A stretch of DNA of 64,000 bases from Aliivibrio sp. EL58 (GTDB taxonomy: Bacteria > Pseudomonadota > Gammaproteobacteria > Enterobacterales > Vibrionaceae). The stretch is taken from positions 109,700 through 173,699 of the forward strand of contig NZ_OMPC01000012.1 of assembly GCF_900312675.1 (NCBI RefSeq), read 5' to 3'. The notes under the pieces were generated by a model that worked only from the letters and a program-made list of their open reading frames with translations, made no database searches and was not told the DNA's origin. This document shows, in pieces, positions 45,467 to 57,003 of this stretch (the stretch's first letter is position 1; the number at the start of each line of letters is the position of its first letter). The position numbers and the translations under genes were made by a program.

Positions 45467-48465
45467 TGAGGAAGATATTTTTTATATTCTTACTTTTATC
45501 ATTTACAGCGCATGCAAAAGTGTATGATTTATCTGATCCTAATGTATCTCTTTGTAATGGTTCTCTAGTCGGAAATATTTACCAATGTGTAGGTAACCTT
45601 ACTCTTCAAAAAAACGACGCTATTATTGTTAGTGATTTGAACTTAACTAATGTCGAGTTGATATCTAGTGGTACGATGAAACTCAACAGTAATAAGATAG
45701 GAACAGAAGAGCAGTCTATCCATCTGAAATCACTTGGTGGTGAAGTTATCATTGAGGGAAATGGTAATGTAATTTATGGATTTATTGTTGGACAAAGCAA
45801 CGTTAAATTAAAAAAAGTAACTGTGTTTGGAAATATTATTAGTGTTGGTGGGGAGGTTGTTGTAGAAGAAAGTGGAAATCATATAACAGGAAGTATTTTT
45901 GCACAAAGCAGCGTTAAATTAAAAAAAACAAAGGTGATTGGTGATATTACTAGTTATGGTGAAGGCATTTTTATTGAAGAAAGTGGAAATCAAGTTTTTG
46001 GAGATATTGTTGCTCATCATGATGCTAAATTAAAGAAGGTACTCGTTTGTGGAACGATTACTTCTGAAGGGGGGGAGGTAATAATTGAAGAAAATGGCAA
46101 TAAAATATATGCAGGAATAAATGCCATTGATTCCTTTGGTAAAGTAACAATAAAAGGTGCAGATGTATGTGGAACCGTCACTTCGTTATCAGGTGAAACT
46201 GACTTTTCTAAGGCTAAATTGTATTGTGGCTTAAATGATGCTAACTGTAATGATTTTAGTAATTGCCCAGTATCTCCTTCTGATGATATTTGTAATATAT
46301 CGCCACCGAGTGACAATTATATACTGAGGATAACTCCGATAGAACAATATAGCTTAGTTTGTAATGACGTTGAATTTAATGTTTTGGTTATGACTGATTC
46401 AGACATTCCTACTCCTGTTATAGGTAAGGAAATCGCGCTTCAATTCGACGAATCAAAGCTTGCACTTTTAAGCTCAAATTTAGTTACTGATAATAACGGT
46501 GAAGTTAAATTATCTTTTTCAAAATTAGATAAACAGAAAATAGAAACAATTGCAGTTAAGGCTAGTTTGCAAGGTGATTCAAATGTAACGGATGAAGGTG
46601 AGGTTCATTACGTACCTTATATGTTTGATACTTCATCTACAAAAGTAATAGCAAATTTATCGCACTCTTTTGAAATTAAAGTATTAGCTTGTGATAATAA
46701 TAATGTTGATATCACTAAAAATTACGAAGGAAAAAAGTTATTAGATGTATCGACTTATAAGCTGATTAAACCAAATTCAAATGACGGTATTCGTACTGAT
46801 TTTCAGCTTGCAGACCAAACTAACCCAAGTAAAATTGAACTTATTTTTGATAAAGGTAAAGCAACAACAAACCTAACCTATCAAGAAACAGGAGAAGTTA
46901 GTTTTATATTGAGTGATCCTAGCTTTATTTGCCCTCCTAATTTTGATTGTAATGATTACCCTGTTGATTCCGATTTATTATCAACAACGATAAATATTGA
47001 ATCTCGCCCTTGGAAGCTTGCAGTTTGTAGTGGTGTTCCGATCAATGGCAACAGTGATGATGACTCAAGCTCGGCTCTTGTGGCTGCTGGTGAGCCATTT
47101 TCACTTCAAGTAAAACCAGTTCGTTATGGTAATAACGCAGATGTATGCCAACTACCAATTACCCAAAACTTTTTTGCCTCAACAGCGCCTACAGCCACGA
47201 TAGTGGCATTAGATCCAACTCTTGATTCTCCTGCGGGAGGTGTACTAGGTTCATTATTACTATTATCTTCTTCTTTTGAGCATGATGATCATGTAACAGA
47301 TATTTCAGAAACTGGTGAACCTGATAAATATTATCTCTTTGAAAATATGACTTATGATGAAGTTGGTAGTATTCAATTTAATGTAGAAGTTTCAAGTATT
47401 GGTTTTTATGATGGAATTCAAGGTGGCATCCCTGATGGAAGCAGTGCGGTTGGACGCTTCTACCCTACATATTTTGAGATAACAGATACGATATGGGATT
47501 ACCCAGGAAATCAAGGTTCAGTGAGTGGTCGCTATATTTACATGGATCAAAACTTTACTGATGTGAGCTTTGAAGTAAGGGCATATAATTCGTCAGGAAC
47601 TGAGACAGAGAATTATGGTCTGTTTTCTGATGGACTAAAAGCTTCTTTTTCTCTCGTAGACTTATCATCAGGTGATCACTCGGAACGCTTAAATATTACA
47701 GATGCTGATTTAGATGTATCACTCTGGAACAGTGGTTCGCTTTGGAAAGTCACAGGACTTGGCGATACGGTTACTTGGAAGAAAAAACAAGTCACAGATG
47801 GAGCATCGCCATTACTTACAAAAGAAGATGGCCCCTTCAATATGAGCGGGAACTCAAACTCAGTAACAACGGCGTTAGGGTTAAAAATTAGTGGTGTCGA
47901 TCCTGTTTCTTTTGATACCACACCTGTTAATCCAGCAGTAACAGAGCAAGAATTACTTTCTCAACCAGACGTTCGTTACGGTCGAATGGTGTTAGATAGT
48001 GTTGGAACGGCTGTAGGTCAAGATGTGGCTGTTCCACTGCGGGTCCAATATTGGAATGGTAATACCTTCGTACTAAGTAATACTGATAATGCGAGTAAGT
48101 TTGAGGGGGGGAAGCATTGCAAGCAAACTGTATGGCCTGATCCGACTCAATCTAGTAGTACGATCCTAAAAGGTTCTAATACGGTTATTCAAGGAAGTGA
48201 TGTTACCAATTTAGTTGCAGAGGCAAATAATAGTTCATTACGAGAGCAAGTGCGCTTTTGGTTGAGATTAGCGAGTACCTCTCCACAAACAAGTGAAACG
48301 AATGTCGCTTGTGAATCAGGTTATGAGGACCAACCTTGGTTACAATACAACTGGCGAGGGCAAGGTGATGAAGATCCATCGACAGTCGTGACCTTTGGTA
48401 TTTTCCGTGGCAATGATCGAGTCATATTCCGCGGCGAAAGTAACATTATTGGTACTTCTAACTAA
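45466..48465 (+). CDS. mshQ: MSHA tip/adhesin-like protein MshQ
   Basis: A 999-residue secreted protein with a signal peptide (about 1-18, ending AHA). An N-terminal region carries four consecutive 37-residue repeats (about 90-240) with pattern GGEVxIEESGN...VKLKK...GxITS, suggesting a beta-solenoid. Ig-like segments (about 280-500) and the large C-terminal MshQ domain (about 510-999) follow. It probably sits at the pilus tip or in adhesion, as inferred from position after the minor pilins. An A8 run (45921-45928) and G7 runs (46069-46075, 48105-48111) lie inside the frame and could slip. It is the last gene of the MSHA locus. Confidence 0.9.
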   Translation: MRKIFFIFLLLSFTAHAKVYDLSDPNVSLCNGSLVGNIYQCVGNLTLQKNDAIIVSDLNLTNVELISSGTMKLNSNKIGTEEQSIHLKSLGGEVIIEGNGNVIYGFIVGQSNVKLKKVTVFGNIISVGGEVVVEESGNHITGSIFAQSSVKLKKTKVIGDITSYGEGIFIEESGNQVFGDIVAHHDAKLKKVLVCGTITSEGGEVIIEENGNKIYAGINAIDSFGKVTIKGADVCGTVTSLSGETDFSKAKLYCGLNDANCNDFSNCPVSPSDDICNISPPSDNYILRITPIEQYSLVCNDVEFNVLVMTDSDIPTPVIGKEIALQFDESKLALLSSNLVTDNNGEVKLSFSKLDKQKIETIAVKASLQGDSNVTDEGEVHYVPYMFDTSSTKVIANLSHSFEIKVLACDNNNVDITKNYEGKKLLDVSTYKLIKPNSNDGIRTDFQLADQTNPSKIELIFDKGKATTNLTYQETGEVSFILSDPSFICPPNFDCNDYPVDSDLLSTTINIESRPWKLAVCSGVPINGNSDDDSSSALVAAGEPFSLQVKPVRYGNNADVCQLPITQNFFASTAPTATIVALDPTLDSPAGGVLGSLLLLSSSFEHDDHVTDISETGEPDKYYLFENMTYDEVGSIQFNVEVSSIGFYDGIQGGIPDGSSAVGRFYPTYFEITDTIWDYPGNQGSVSGRYIYMDQNFTDVSFEVRAYNSSGTETENYGLFSDGLKASFSLVDLSSGDHSERLNITDADLDVSLWNSGSLWKVTGLGDTVTWKKKQVTDGASPLLTKEDGPFNMSGNSNSVTTALGLKISGVDPVSFDTTPVNPAVTEQELLSQPDVRYGRMVLDSVGTAVGQDVAVPLRVQYWNGNTFVLSNTDNASKFEGGKHCKQTVWPDPTQSSSTILKGSNTVIQGSDVTNLVAEANNSSLREQVRFWLRLASTSPQTSETNVACESGYEDQPWLQYNWRGQGDEDPSTVVTFGIFRGNDRVIFRGESNIIGTSN
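45733..46185 (+). repeat. Four in-frame 111-bp tandem repeats in mshQ
   Basis: Repeat units begin at 45733, 45844, 45955 and 46066; the first three are exactly 111 bp. The DNA words GTTAAATTAAAAAAA and GAAGAAAGTGGAAATCA recur between units. Protein units share GGEV(I/V)(I/V)E-x-(S/N)GN and VKLKK. The last unit is slightly longer and diverged. Unit number could change by recombination. Confidence 0.88.
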
Positions 48466-48477
48466 AAATTGAATAAA

Positions 48478-49631
<1,154 letters not shown>

Positions 49632-49654
49632 TAACAAATAACGGGTGAGTGGAT

Positions 49655-50512
49655 ATGACTCCAATCTTTGGTAGAGGCCCTTCTCTACAGTTTCGCCTGT
49701 TTATTGCTGTAATGGTATCGGCTAGCCTTATGCTAGCCGATAGTCGCTTGAATGCCTTTTCCGACGTACGTTACCTATTAAATAGCTTTGTAGCTCCAAT
49801 CCATTATGCGGCAAACCTTCCTCGTACCATGTTTGATGGCATGTATGACCGGTTTAATAGCCGTAATACTCTCATGCTTGAAAATCAAAAGCTTAAACAA
49901 GAAATGTTTATGCAGAGTAGTAATTTACTGTTAATGGAACAACTTAAGCAAGAAAACAGCCGTTTACGTAACCTATTAGGGTCTCCATTTATTCGTGATG
50001 AAAGAAAAATGGTAACAGAGGTAATGGCGGTTGATTCTGCACCATACACGCATCAGGTAATGATTGATAAAGGCCAGGTTGATGGCGTTTATGAAGGCCA
50101 ACCAGTGATCAGCGATAAAGGTATTGTGGGACAGATCAACTATGTTGGTGCACACAATAGCCGCGTTTTATTATTAACCGATCCAAATAACTCTATTCCA
50201 GTCCAAGTAGAACGAAATGATATTCGAGTGATAGCATCAGGAAAGGGGTATTTAGATACCATGCAACTAGAGCACATACCAACCAATACAGATGTAGAAG
50301 TCGGTGATAGATTAGTGAGTTCTGGCTTAGGTGGACGCTACCCTGAAGGATACCCTGTGGGTTATATTTCAAATATTGATAATGATAATAAACGTCCTTT
50401 TGCTTCTATTGATTTAAAGACAACGGTTGAGTTTGATAAATTACGTTATCTATTATTAGTTTGGCCTACAGAATCAGAAGTTAATACCGAGGAGACGGCA
50501 AATGGCCAGTAG
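49655..50512 (+). CDS. mreC: Rod shape-determining protein MreC
   Basis: A 285-residue bitopic protein. The cytoplasmic MTPIFGRGPSLQFR is followed by one membrane helix (about 13-31), a coiled coil (about 65-105), and the periplasmic beta domains with DKGQVDGVYEGQPVISDKGI and SSGLGGRYPEGYPVG. It links MreB filaments to wall enzymes. ATG 49655 aligns with E. coli MKPIFSRGPSLQ; a GTG at 49649 is the alternative. It overlaps mreD by 11 bases. Confidence 0.96.
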   Translation: MTPIFGRGPSLQFRLFIAVMVSASLMLADSRLNAFSDVRYLLNSFVAPIHYAANLPRTMFDGMYDRFNSRNTLMLENQKLKQEMFMQSSNLLLMEQLKQENSRLRNLLGSPFIRDERKMVTEVMAVDSAPYTHQVMIDKGQVDGVYEGQPVISDKGIVGQINYVGAHNSRVLLLTDPNNSIPVQVERNDIRVIASGKGYLDTMQLEHIPTNTDVEVGDRLVSSGLGGRYPEGYPVGYISNIDNDNKRPFASIDLKTTVEFDKLRYLLLVWPTESEVNTEETANGQ

Positions 50513-50993
50513 TCATTTAATGCGCGGTCGAATCATCATTTGGCTCTCTTTTTTAATTGCATTAACCTTGCAAGCTGCTCCGTGGCCTGGAGCCCTAGAG
50601 GTATTGAGACCTTCTTGGATTATTTTAGTTACCTTTTATTGGGTACTGGCACTGCCTCATCGAGTCAATGTTGGGACGGCAATGTTACTTGGTATCTTGT
50701 GGGACCTTTTATTGGGTACGACATTAGGGATCCGTGGCATGACAATGGCTATTTTAGTCTATCTTGTCGCCGCCAATTTTAAGGTATTGAGAAACTTAGC
50801 GTTATGGCAACAAGCAGCTATTTTTTCCGGATTAACCTTACTTGGTAAAATATTAGAGTTTATGGGTGAATTTTTAGTTCATGATGTGGCTTTTAACGCA
50901 CATTTTTTATGGGCTGGCGTGTTAAACTTCATTCTTTGGCCATGGTTGTTTTTATTGATGCGCAGGGTGCGTCGTCATTGGTCAATTCGATAG
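50502..50993 (+). CDS. mreD: Rod shape-determining protein MreD
   Basis: A 163-residue inner-membrane protein with about five to six helices, standard for MreD. The motif GILWDLLLGTTLGIRGM (about 65-81) is characteristic. It starts inside the mreC end and completes the elongasome operon mreBCD. Maf follows after nine bases. Confidence 0.95.
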   Translation: MASSHLMRGRIIIWLSFLIALTLQAAPWPGALEVLRPSWIILVTFYWVLALPHRVNVGTAMLLGILWDLLLGTTLGIRGMTMAILVYLVAANFKVLRNLALWQQAAIFSGLTLLGKILEFMGEFLVHDVAFNAHFLWAGVLNFILWPWLFLLMRRVRRHWSIR

Positions 50994-51002
50994 GGAAATA
51001 AA

Positions 51003-51578
51003 ATGACTACTCAAGTTTTCTTAGCTTCTGGCTCTCCACGAAGAAAAGAATTATTAACTCAACTAGGGTATCAGTTTGAGATTTTATCTATAGACGTTGA
51101 AGAGGTGCATCAGTCACATGAGACGCCTCTTATATATGTAGAACGATTATCAAAAGATAAAGCACAAGCTGGCGTAAGAGTATTAGAACTAACAAAGAAT
51201 AAATATGTCCCAGTATTGGGCTCTGACACCATCGTTGTAATCGATGGTGTTATTTTAGAAAAGCCGAAAGATTTTGAAGATGCTAAAAGAATGCTTTTAG
51301 CACTGTCTGGTCGTCAACATCAAGTAATGACTGCCGTAACACTAGCAACACCTGATGAAATTAGAACCAAAACAGTAATAACACAGGTGTGGTTTAAAAC
51401 ACTTTCAGAACAAGAAATAGAACAATATTGGGAAAGTGGAGAACCTTGTGATAAAGCAGGGTCATACGGTATTCAAGGTAGTGGTGGGCGATTTGTCTCG
51501 CGTATTGATGGCAGCTATCATGCTGTCATGGGACTGCCTTTGATGGAAACAGATCAGCTCTTACACCAATTTTTGTAA
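51003..51578 (+). CDS. maf: Maf-family nucleoside triphosphate pyrophosphatase (YhdE type)
   Basis: A 191-residue Maf protein. The N terminus FLASGSPRRKELL (about 6-18), VLGSDTIVV with the catalytic Asp (about 71-79), and SGRQHQVMTAV and DKAGSYGIQGSGGRFVSRIDGS are present, as in dTTP/UTP pyrophosphatases of the YhdE branch. It removes non-canonical or excess NTPs. It is placed between mreD and rng, as in E. coli. Confidence 0.94.
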   Translation: MTTQVFLASGSPRRKELLTQLGYQFEILSIDVEEVHQSHETPLIYVERLSKDKAQAGVRVLELTKNKYVPVLGSDTIVVIDGVILEKPKDFEDAKRMLLALSGRQHQVMTAVTLATPDEIRTKTVITQVWFKTLSEQEIEQYWESGEPCDKAGSYGIQGSGGRFVSRIDGSYHAVMGLPLMETDQLLHQFL

Positions 51579-51597
51579 AAATTAGTGAGGTGCTCCA

Positions 51598-53067
51598 ATG
51601 AGTACAGAGTTGTTAATAAACGTAACGCCGAGCGAAACTCGTGTTGCGATGATTGAAGCAGGTGTGCTTCAAGAGATCCATGTAGAAAGAGAAGCAAGAC
51701 GCGGTATTGTGGGTAATATATACAAAGGCCGAGTAAGCCGAGTATTACCGGGGATGCAAGCTGCGTTTATAGATATCGGTTTAGATAAAGCCGCATTTCT
51801 GCACGCCTCAGATATCGTTCCTCATACGGAATGTGTGTCTGAAAATGAAAAACGTCAGTTTCAAGTGAGAGATATTTCTCAGCTAGTACACCAAGGACAA
51901 GACTTGGTGGTGCAAGTTGTTAAAGACCCACTTGGAACTAAAGGCGCTCGTCTAACCACGGATATTACCCTTCCTTCTCGCTATTTGGTATTTATGCCAG
52001 GGGCAAGTCATGTCGGTGTATCACAACGCATTGAAAGTGAAAAAGAACGTAATCGTTTAAAGAATACGGTCTCTGATTATTGCGATGAGTTTGGTGGTTT
52101 TATCATTCGTACTGCTGCAGAAGGCGCAAGCGAAGCTGAGATCTCACAAGATGCTGCTTTCTTAAAGCGTCTATGGCACAAGGTGATTGAGCGTCGTAAA
52201 AAAAGCAAAACTAAATCAATGCTGTACGGTGAGCTAGGTTTAGACCAGCGTATTCTGCGTGATTTTGTTGGAACAGAGCTTGATTTAATTCGTGTTGATT
52301 CAAAACTTGCTTTTGAAAAGTTAAAGCAATTTACAACAGAATTCGTACCAGAGTTAACCAAGAAACTTGAGTATTACTCAGGCGATAAGCCTATTTTTGA
52401 TATGTACGAAACAGAGAACGAAATTCAACGTGCTCTTGATCGTAAAGTAGAATTAAAGTCAGGTGGTTACCTGATTATTGATCAAACAGAGGCGATGACC
52501 ACTGTTGATATCAATACTGGTGCATTTGTTGGACGACGTAATTTAGAAGAAACTATTTTTAATACCAATATTGAAGCCACACAAGCGATTGCACGTCAGT
52601 TACGTTTACGTAATCTTGGCGGCATCATCATCATTGATTTTATTGACATGATGAGTGAAGAGCATCGTCGTCGAGTGTTACAAGTACTTGGTGCTGCGTT
52701 AGATAAAGATCGAGTTAAAAGTAACGTTAACGGGTTTACTCAGCTTGGTTTAGTTGAAATGACACGAAAACGAACTCGTGAAAGTATTGAACATATCTTA
52801 TGTGATCAGTGTCCAACCTGTGAAGGTCGAGGGGCAGTTAAAACGATTGAAAGTGTGTGTTACGAAATATTACGTGAAATCACACGAGTAAACCGTGCTT
52901 ATGATTCAGATAAGTTTGTTGTATATGCCTCTGTTGCAGTAGCTAATGCGCTTGAAGGCGAAGAGTCACATGCACTCGCAGAACTCGAACTTTTCATTGG
53001 TAAACAGGTAAAAATTCAAGCTGAACCTCTTTATATTCAAGAGCAGTTTGATGTCGTAATGATGTAG
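51598..53067 (+). CDS. rng: Ribonuclease G
   Basis: A 489-residue endoribonuclease of the RNase E/G family, which matures the 16S rRNA 5' end and degrades some mRNAs. An S1 domain (about 36-125, VGNIYKGRVSRVLPGMQAAFIDIG) is followed by the RNase H-like and DNase I-like catalytic parts. Metal-binding Asp residues are in VDINTGAFVG (about 302-311) and IIDFIDMM (about 345-352). The Zn-link CDQCPTC is near 402-408. There is no long C-terminal degradosome scaffold, so this is RNase G, not E. Confidence 0.97.
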   Translation: MSTELLINVTPSETRVAMIEAGVLQEIHVEREARRGIVGNIYKGRVSRVLPGMQAAFIDIGLDKAAFLHASDIVPHTECVSENEKRQFQVRDISQLVHQGQDLVVQVVKDPLGTKGARLTTDITLPSRYLVFMPGASHVGVSQRIESEKERNRLKNTVSDYCDEFGGFIIRTAAEGASEAEISQDAAFLKRLWHKVIERRKKSKTKSMLYGELGLDQRILRDFVGTELDLIRVDSKLAFEKLKQFTTEFVPELTKKLEYYSGDKPIFDMYETENEIQRALDRKVELKSGGYLIIDQTEAMTTVDINTGAFVGRRNLEETIFNTNIEATQAIARQLRLRNLGGIIIIDFIDMMSEEHRRRVLQVLGAALDKDRVKSNVNGFTQLGLVEMTRKRTRESIEHILCDQCPTCEGRGAVKTIESVCYEILREITRVNRAYDSDKFVVYASVAVANALEGEESHALAELELFIGKQVKIQAEPLYIQEQFDVVMM

Positions 53068-53080
53068 AGAATAATAATAC

Positions 53081-56000
53081 GTGACCACTAAGTTAATTCG
53101 TTTTGAACGTTGCTTGATGGGATTATTGCTGCTGGTATTTTTACTGGCAGCATTAGTCATTACAAGCTTGCGCCTTTTCCTTCCTTCGTTGAATAAATAT
53201 CAACCTGAAATTGAAGGCTTTCTTTCTCAAGCAACAGGCTTTTCGATTTCAATTGGCGAGCTAGATGGTCGCTGGCGAAATACTAATCCCTCTTTAAATC
53301 TTCGAAAGCTTACTGCTATTGACCCTGCGACTGGCGATGAAATCATTGCAGTTAAAGAAGTCGAGATCCAACTGAATATTCTCTCTTCGCTTTGGGCTGG
53401 ACAACCTCAATTTGCGGATCTACGAATTGATAAATTAAGTGCGGATCTTACCTCATTAGGCAAGCGTACTTCTGATGTAGAGGAGGAAGAATCGGACCCA
53501 AAAAATCAGCAAGCTGATAAATCGTTGGGTAAACGTCTCGAAGATATATTTTTAGTTCGGTTAAATCATTTCTCATTAAAAGATTCTCAAGTCGCTTTTG
53601 TGGCACTTGATGGAACGGATAAAACAGTACAAATTGACTCATTACAATGGCGCAACGAGCGCAGAAAACATCTAGCTGAAGGTGTTGTTAGTGTCATTGG
53701 TAGTGAGATAAACCAGCTTAAAGTCATCGCTAACTTTAAAGAGAAGGGCACATTTAAAAGTTTAGATGGCCATTTTTATGTAGAAGCTAAAAACATTCAA
53801 GTAACTCCGTGGATCACAGAAGAACTTCAGAATGAATATGGTATTACTCAAGGTGAAGTCTCAGCTAATGCGTGGTTATCTTTTAAAGATGGGCAACCGA
53901 TTGATGCTCTTGTCGAAGCTTCACCTTCTTATGTTAACTGGTTAGAAGGTAAAACAGTCCATCAAGCGAGTGTTGAAGGTGGCGTGTTTGAGCTTCAGCC
54001 AGATAGAGAAGGATGGAAGGTTTCTGCTTCTGATATTCAAGTTAAACATCAAGCAGAGCTATGGCCTGAGATCTCAGGTAATTTCACTTGGCAGCCGGAA
54101 AAGTGGATTTTAAATCTAAGTCATGTTGATTTACAGAGTGCATTGGGTTTAAAAACGTTATTGCCAGCTTCTCAAGATAATATTACCGACCTTCTTACTA
54201 CTTTGGATCCTGAAGGGAGTATTAATGATATTCGAGTTGAGTATGATCATTCTCTTGGATTGAGTTACTCTGCATCGATCTATGAAGCAAAAATTAATCA
54301 ATGGGAGCTACTGCCAGGTTTTCATAAATTAAACGTTTTGATTGCTGGTGATGCTGAAAAGGGTGAAGCTAAATTATCATTAGTGGATGATACTCTGCCT
54401 TATGGTGAGGTATTCCAAGCTCCATTAAATATAAAAAATGGTGATGTCACTGCGTATTGGGAAGTGAATGATAAAGGTTGGCGTTTATGGTCTGATTACA
54501 TCAATGTATCGACACCTGACCTGCAAGCAAAAGGGGAGTTTCGATTAGATTTTCCTAACGATAAGCCTTCAGTTCTCTCTTTTTATGCTGAAGCAGATGC
54601 CTTTAATGCCGATCAAACTTGGCGTTATTTACCGACCTTAGCATTAGGGCAAGATCTGACAGATTATCTATCTGCTGCAGTTCAAGGGGGTAGTGCTAAA
54701 ACGGTACAGCTACTTTGGTATGGGGAGTTAGCTGATTTTCCTTATACTAAGTATGACGGTATTTTCCAAGTAAAAGTGGGATTAAAAGACGCTCAGTTCT
54801 CATTTGATACCGCGTGGCCGCCTCTGACTAATTTACAGTTAGATTTAATGTTTCAAAATGCCTCTATGTTCTTAAGCTCTCACTCTGCAGATTTGATGGA
54901 TGTGCACGCCACTCGTGTTACGGGACGAATTGCCAATTTAGCGGAAGACGGTAAGTTAACAATTCGTGCTACAGCAAATGGCTCAGGTAAAGCGGTTCGT
55001 GAATACATGACAGCAACACCTTTGGTCGATTCTGTTGGTGCAGCGCTTAATAGCATACAAGTAGATAATCGAGTTGATGCATTATTACGATTAGATATTC
55101 CATTTACGGGAGAAGATGTTCGTGCGTGGGGTTATGCCGATCTTGCTAATAACCATATTGAATTACAATCACCTAATATTGTATTGACCAATGCTAAAGG
55201 ACGAATTGAGTTTGATAATGATGTAGTGAAAGCCTCAGGAATTAAAGCGTCACTATTAGGACAACCAATCTCTCTTTCCTTTAATGGCGAAGCACAGTCT
55301 GACTTTTACAGTGTTGCGATTGAAACAAAAGGTAAATGGAAAATCTCACCATTAAGAGAATATATAGATTCTCCAATGATGGAAAAAGTGAGTGGTGTTT
55401 CTACATGGAATTCTGATATTAATTTACAAGTTGCAGATGTTGGTTTTACTTATCAAATAGGAGTGAATGCTTCATTAGATAGCATGACTTCTACTCTGCC
55501 TTATCCGTTGGCTCTTGGTAAAGGTACGGCAACAAAAGCGTTGCTGCAAGTATCTGGCAACTCAGAAAAATTATCAGGTCGTTTGACGTTACCAGATGCT
55601 AAGTATCAAGCTGAAATTAATATTGCTGAAACAACACCCGTAATAGCAGCAAGTCATGTTGTGGTTGGGCGTGGTAATTTTAAAGTGAGTCCAATTGTTG
55701 GGCAATCAGCTTCGATTAATACAAAGTCATTAGATCTGGATGCTTGGTTATCAGAGCCTATTTTGAATCATGATAAGGCAGTGAAAAAAGGAAAAGCGAC
55801 GGCTAGTCATTTTCCAACTATCCCTGTGCCAACTCGCATTGATGCCAATGTGAAGTCATTACGATTAGCGACATTAGATTGGAACGATGTAAATACAGAT
55901 GTACGTAAAAAATCTCAAGGCTGGTATATACAAGTTAACAGCCAAGAAGTGGATGGAAAAGCGAGCTGGAAAGGCAATGATGATTTATTGGTGCAATTGG

Positions 56001-56953
56001 ATAATCTTCATATCTTTATTCCAAGTCTAGATAAGCCTGAAAATCAAAAGCGTTTAAATCAAGCTAATGATAATGAACCTGTTATTTCTGATTTTGACCG
56101 TGAATTTTTCCGTTTGATGCCGAATTTAGAACTGACCATTAATGACACATGGGTTCAAGGCTACAAGCTAGGTAAAGTGGATACTAAACTGCATAAAAAA
56201 GCGAATACCTTTTATTTAGATAAGCTAAAGATCACGAGTGGTGAGAATAAATTAGCGATGTCTGGGGATTGGTTATTAGATAAAGATACCAGTCATTCAG
56301 AATTTAAGGTTAAAGCATCAGGGGAAGATAACTCTGAATTGTTAGCTCGTTTTGGTATTAGTTCTGGTATTCAAAAAGCCAGTTATAGTATGGATGGAGA
56401 TCTTCAATGGGAAGGCGCACCTTGGAGTATTCAAATTAACACACTCTCTGGTGATTTAGCTTCCACATTAGGTGAAGGTGTGATCACTGATGTGAAAGGG
56501 GCGGCACGCTTCCTAGGCTTATTTAGTATTGATTCTATTATCCGTAAAATGAAATTAGATTTCAGAGATGTATTTGATGATGGGATGGCATTTAACTCCA
56601 TCAAAGGCAGCGGTAAAATGCGTAATGGTGTATTTGTTAGTAATAACTTAACCATGGATGCGGTTGCTGGTGAGATGAATATCAAAGGTAAAGCGAACTT
56701 AAATACACGTCTAGTGGATGCTGAAGTAAGTTTTACCCCAGATTTAACATCAGGGATTCCTATTATTACTGCTTTTGCTGTTGCACCACAAACAGCAATT
56801 ATTGTACTTGCAGTCGCAACGGCTATTGCGCCAGTTATTGACGTTATTACGCAAGTTAATTATAAAGTAGAAGGGCCGCTTGAGTCTCCAACAGTAAAAG
56901 AGTTATCTCGTAGTCAAGGTGAGTATCAATTGCCGGAGAAAACCGAAAAATAA
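53081..56953 (+). CDS. yhdP: YhdP family AsmA-like envelope protein
   Basis: A 1290-residue protein with a single N-terminal membrane helix (about 13-32) and a very long periplasmic beta-rich region ending in the AsmA-like C-terminal domain (about 1100-1270). In E. coli YhdP is one of the TamB/YdbH/YhdP group needed for phospholipid transport to the outer membrane. The length is close to the E. coli protein. The start is GTG 53081, after a weak AGAGA. It follows rng by 13 bases, as in E. coli, where tldD follows. Confidence 0.93.
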   Translation: MTTKLIRFERCLMGLLLLVFLLAALVITSLRLFLPSLNKYQPEIEGFLSQATGFSISIGELDGRWRNTNPSLNLRKLTAIDPATGDEIIAVKEVEIQLNILSSLWAGQPQFADLRIDKLSADLTSLGKRTSDVEEEESDPKNQQADKSLGKRLEDIFLVRLNHFSLKDSQVAFVALDGTDKTVQIDSLQWRNERRKHLAEGVVSVIGSEINQLKVIANFKEKGTFKSLDGHFYVEAKNIQVTPWITEELQNEYGITQGEVSANAWLSFKDGQPIDALVEASPSYVNWLEGKTVHQASVEGGVFELQPDREGWKVSASDIQVKHQAELWPEISGNFTWQPEKWILNLSHVDLQSALGLKTLLPASQDNITDLLTTLDPEGSINDIRVEYDHSLGLSYSASIYEAKINQWELLPGFHKLNVLIAGDAEKGEAKLSLVDDTLPYGEVFQAPLNIKNGDVTAYWEVNDKGWRLWSDYINVSTPDLQAKGEFRLDFPNDKPSVLSFYAEADAFNADQTWRYLPTLALGQDLTDYLSAAVQGGSAKTVQLLWYGELADFPYTKYDGIFQVKVGLKDAQFSFDTAWPPLTNLQLDLMFQNASMFLSSHSADLMDVHATRVTGRIANLAEDGKLTIRATANGSGKAVREYMTATPLVDSVGAALNSIQVDNRVDALLRLDIPFTGEDVRAWGYADLANNHIELQSPNIVLTNAKGRIEFDNDVVKASGIKASLLGQPISLSFNGEAQSDFYSVAIETKGKWKISPLREYIDSPMMEKVSGVSTWNSDINLQVADVGFTYQIGVNASLDSMTSTLPYPLALGKGTATKALLQVSGNSEKLSGRLTLPDAKYQAEINIAETTPVIAASHVVVGRGNFKVSPIVGQSASINTKSLDLDAWLSEPILNHDKAVKKGKATASHFPTIPVPTRIDANVKSLRLATLDWNDVNTDVRKKSQGWYIQVNSQEVDGKASWKGNDDLLVQLDNLHIFIPSLDKPENQKRLNQANDNEPVISDFDREFFRLMPNLELTINDTWVQGYKLGKVDTKLHKKANTFYLDKLKITSGENKLAMSGDWLLDKDTSHSEFKVKASGEDNSELLARFGISSGIQKASYSMDGDLQWEGAPWSIQINTLSGDLASTLGEGVITDVKGAARFLGLFSIDSIIRKMKLDFRDVFDDGMAFNSIKGSGKMRNGVFVSNNLTMDAVAGEMNIKGKANLNTRLVDAEVSFTPDLTSGIPIITAFAVAPQTAIIVLAVATAIAPVIDVITQVNYKVEGPLESPTVKELSRSQGEYQLPEKTEK

Positions 56954-57003
56954 GCCTAAGTTAGCCGTTTTTACAGTGAGTAAGAATCAAATAAGGAAGT
57001 GTG

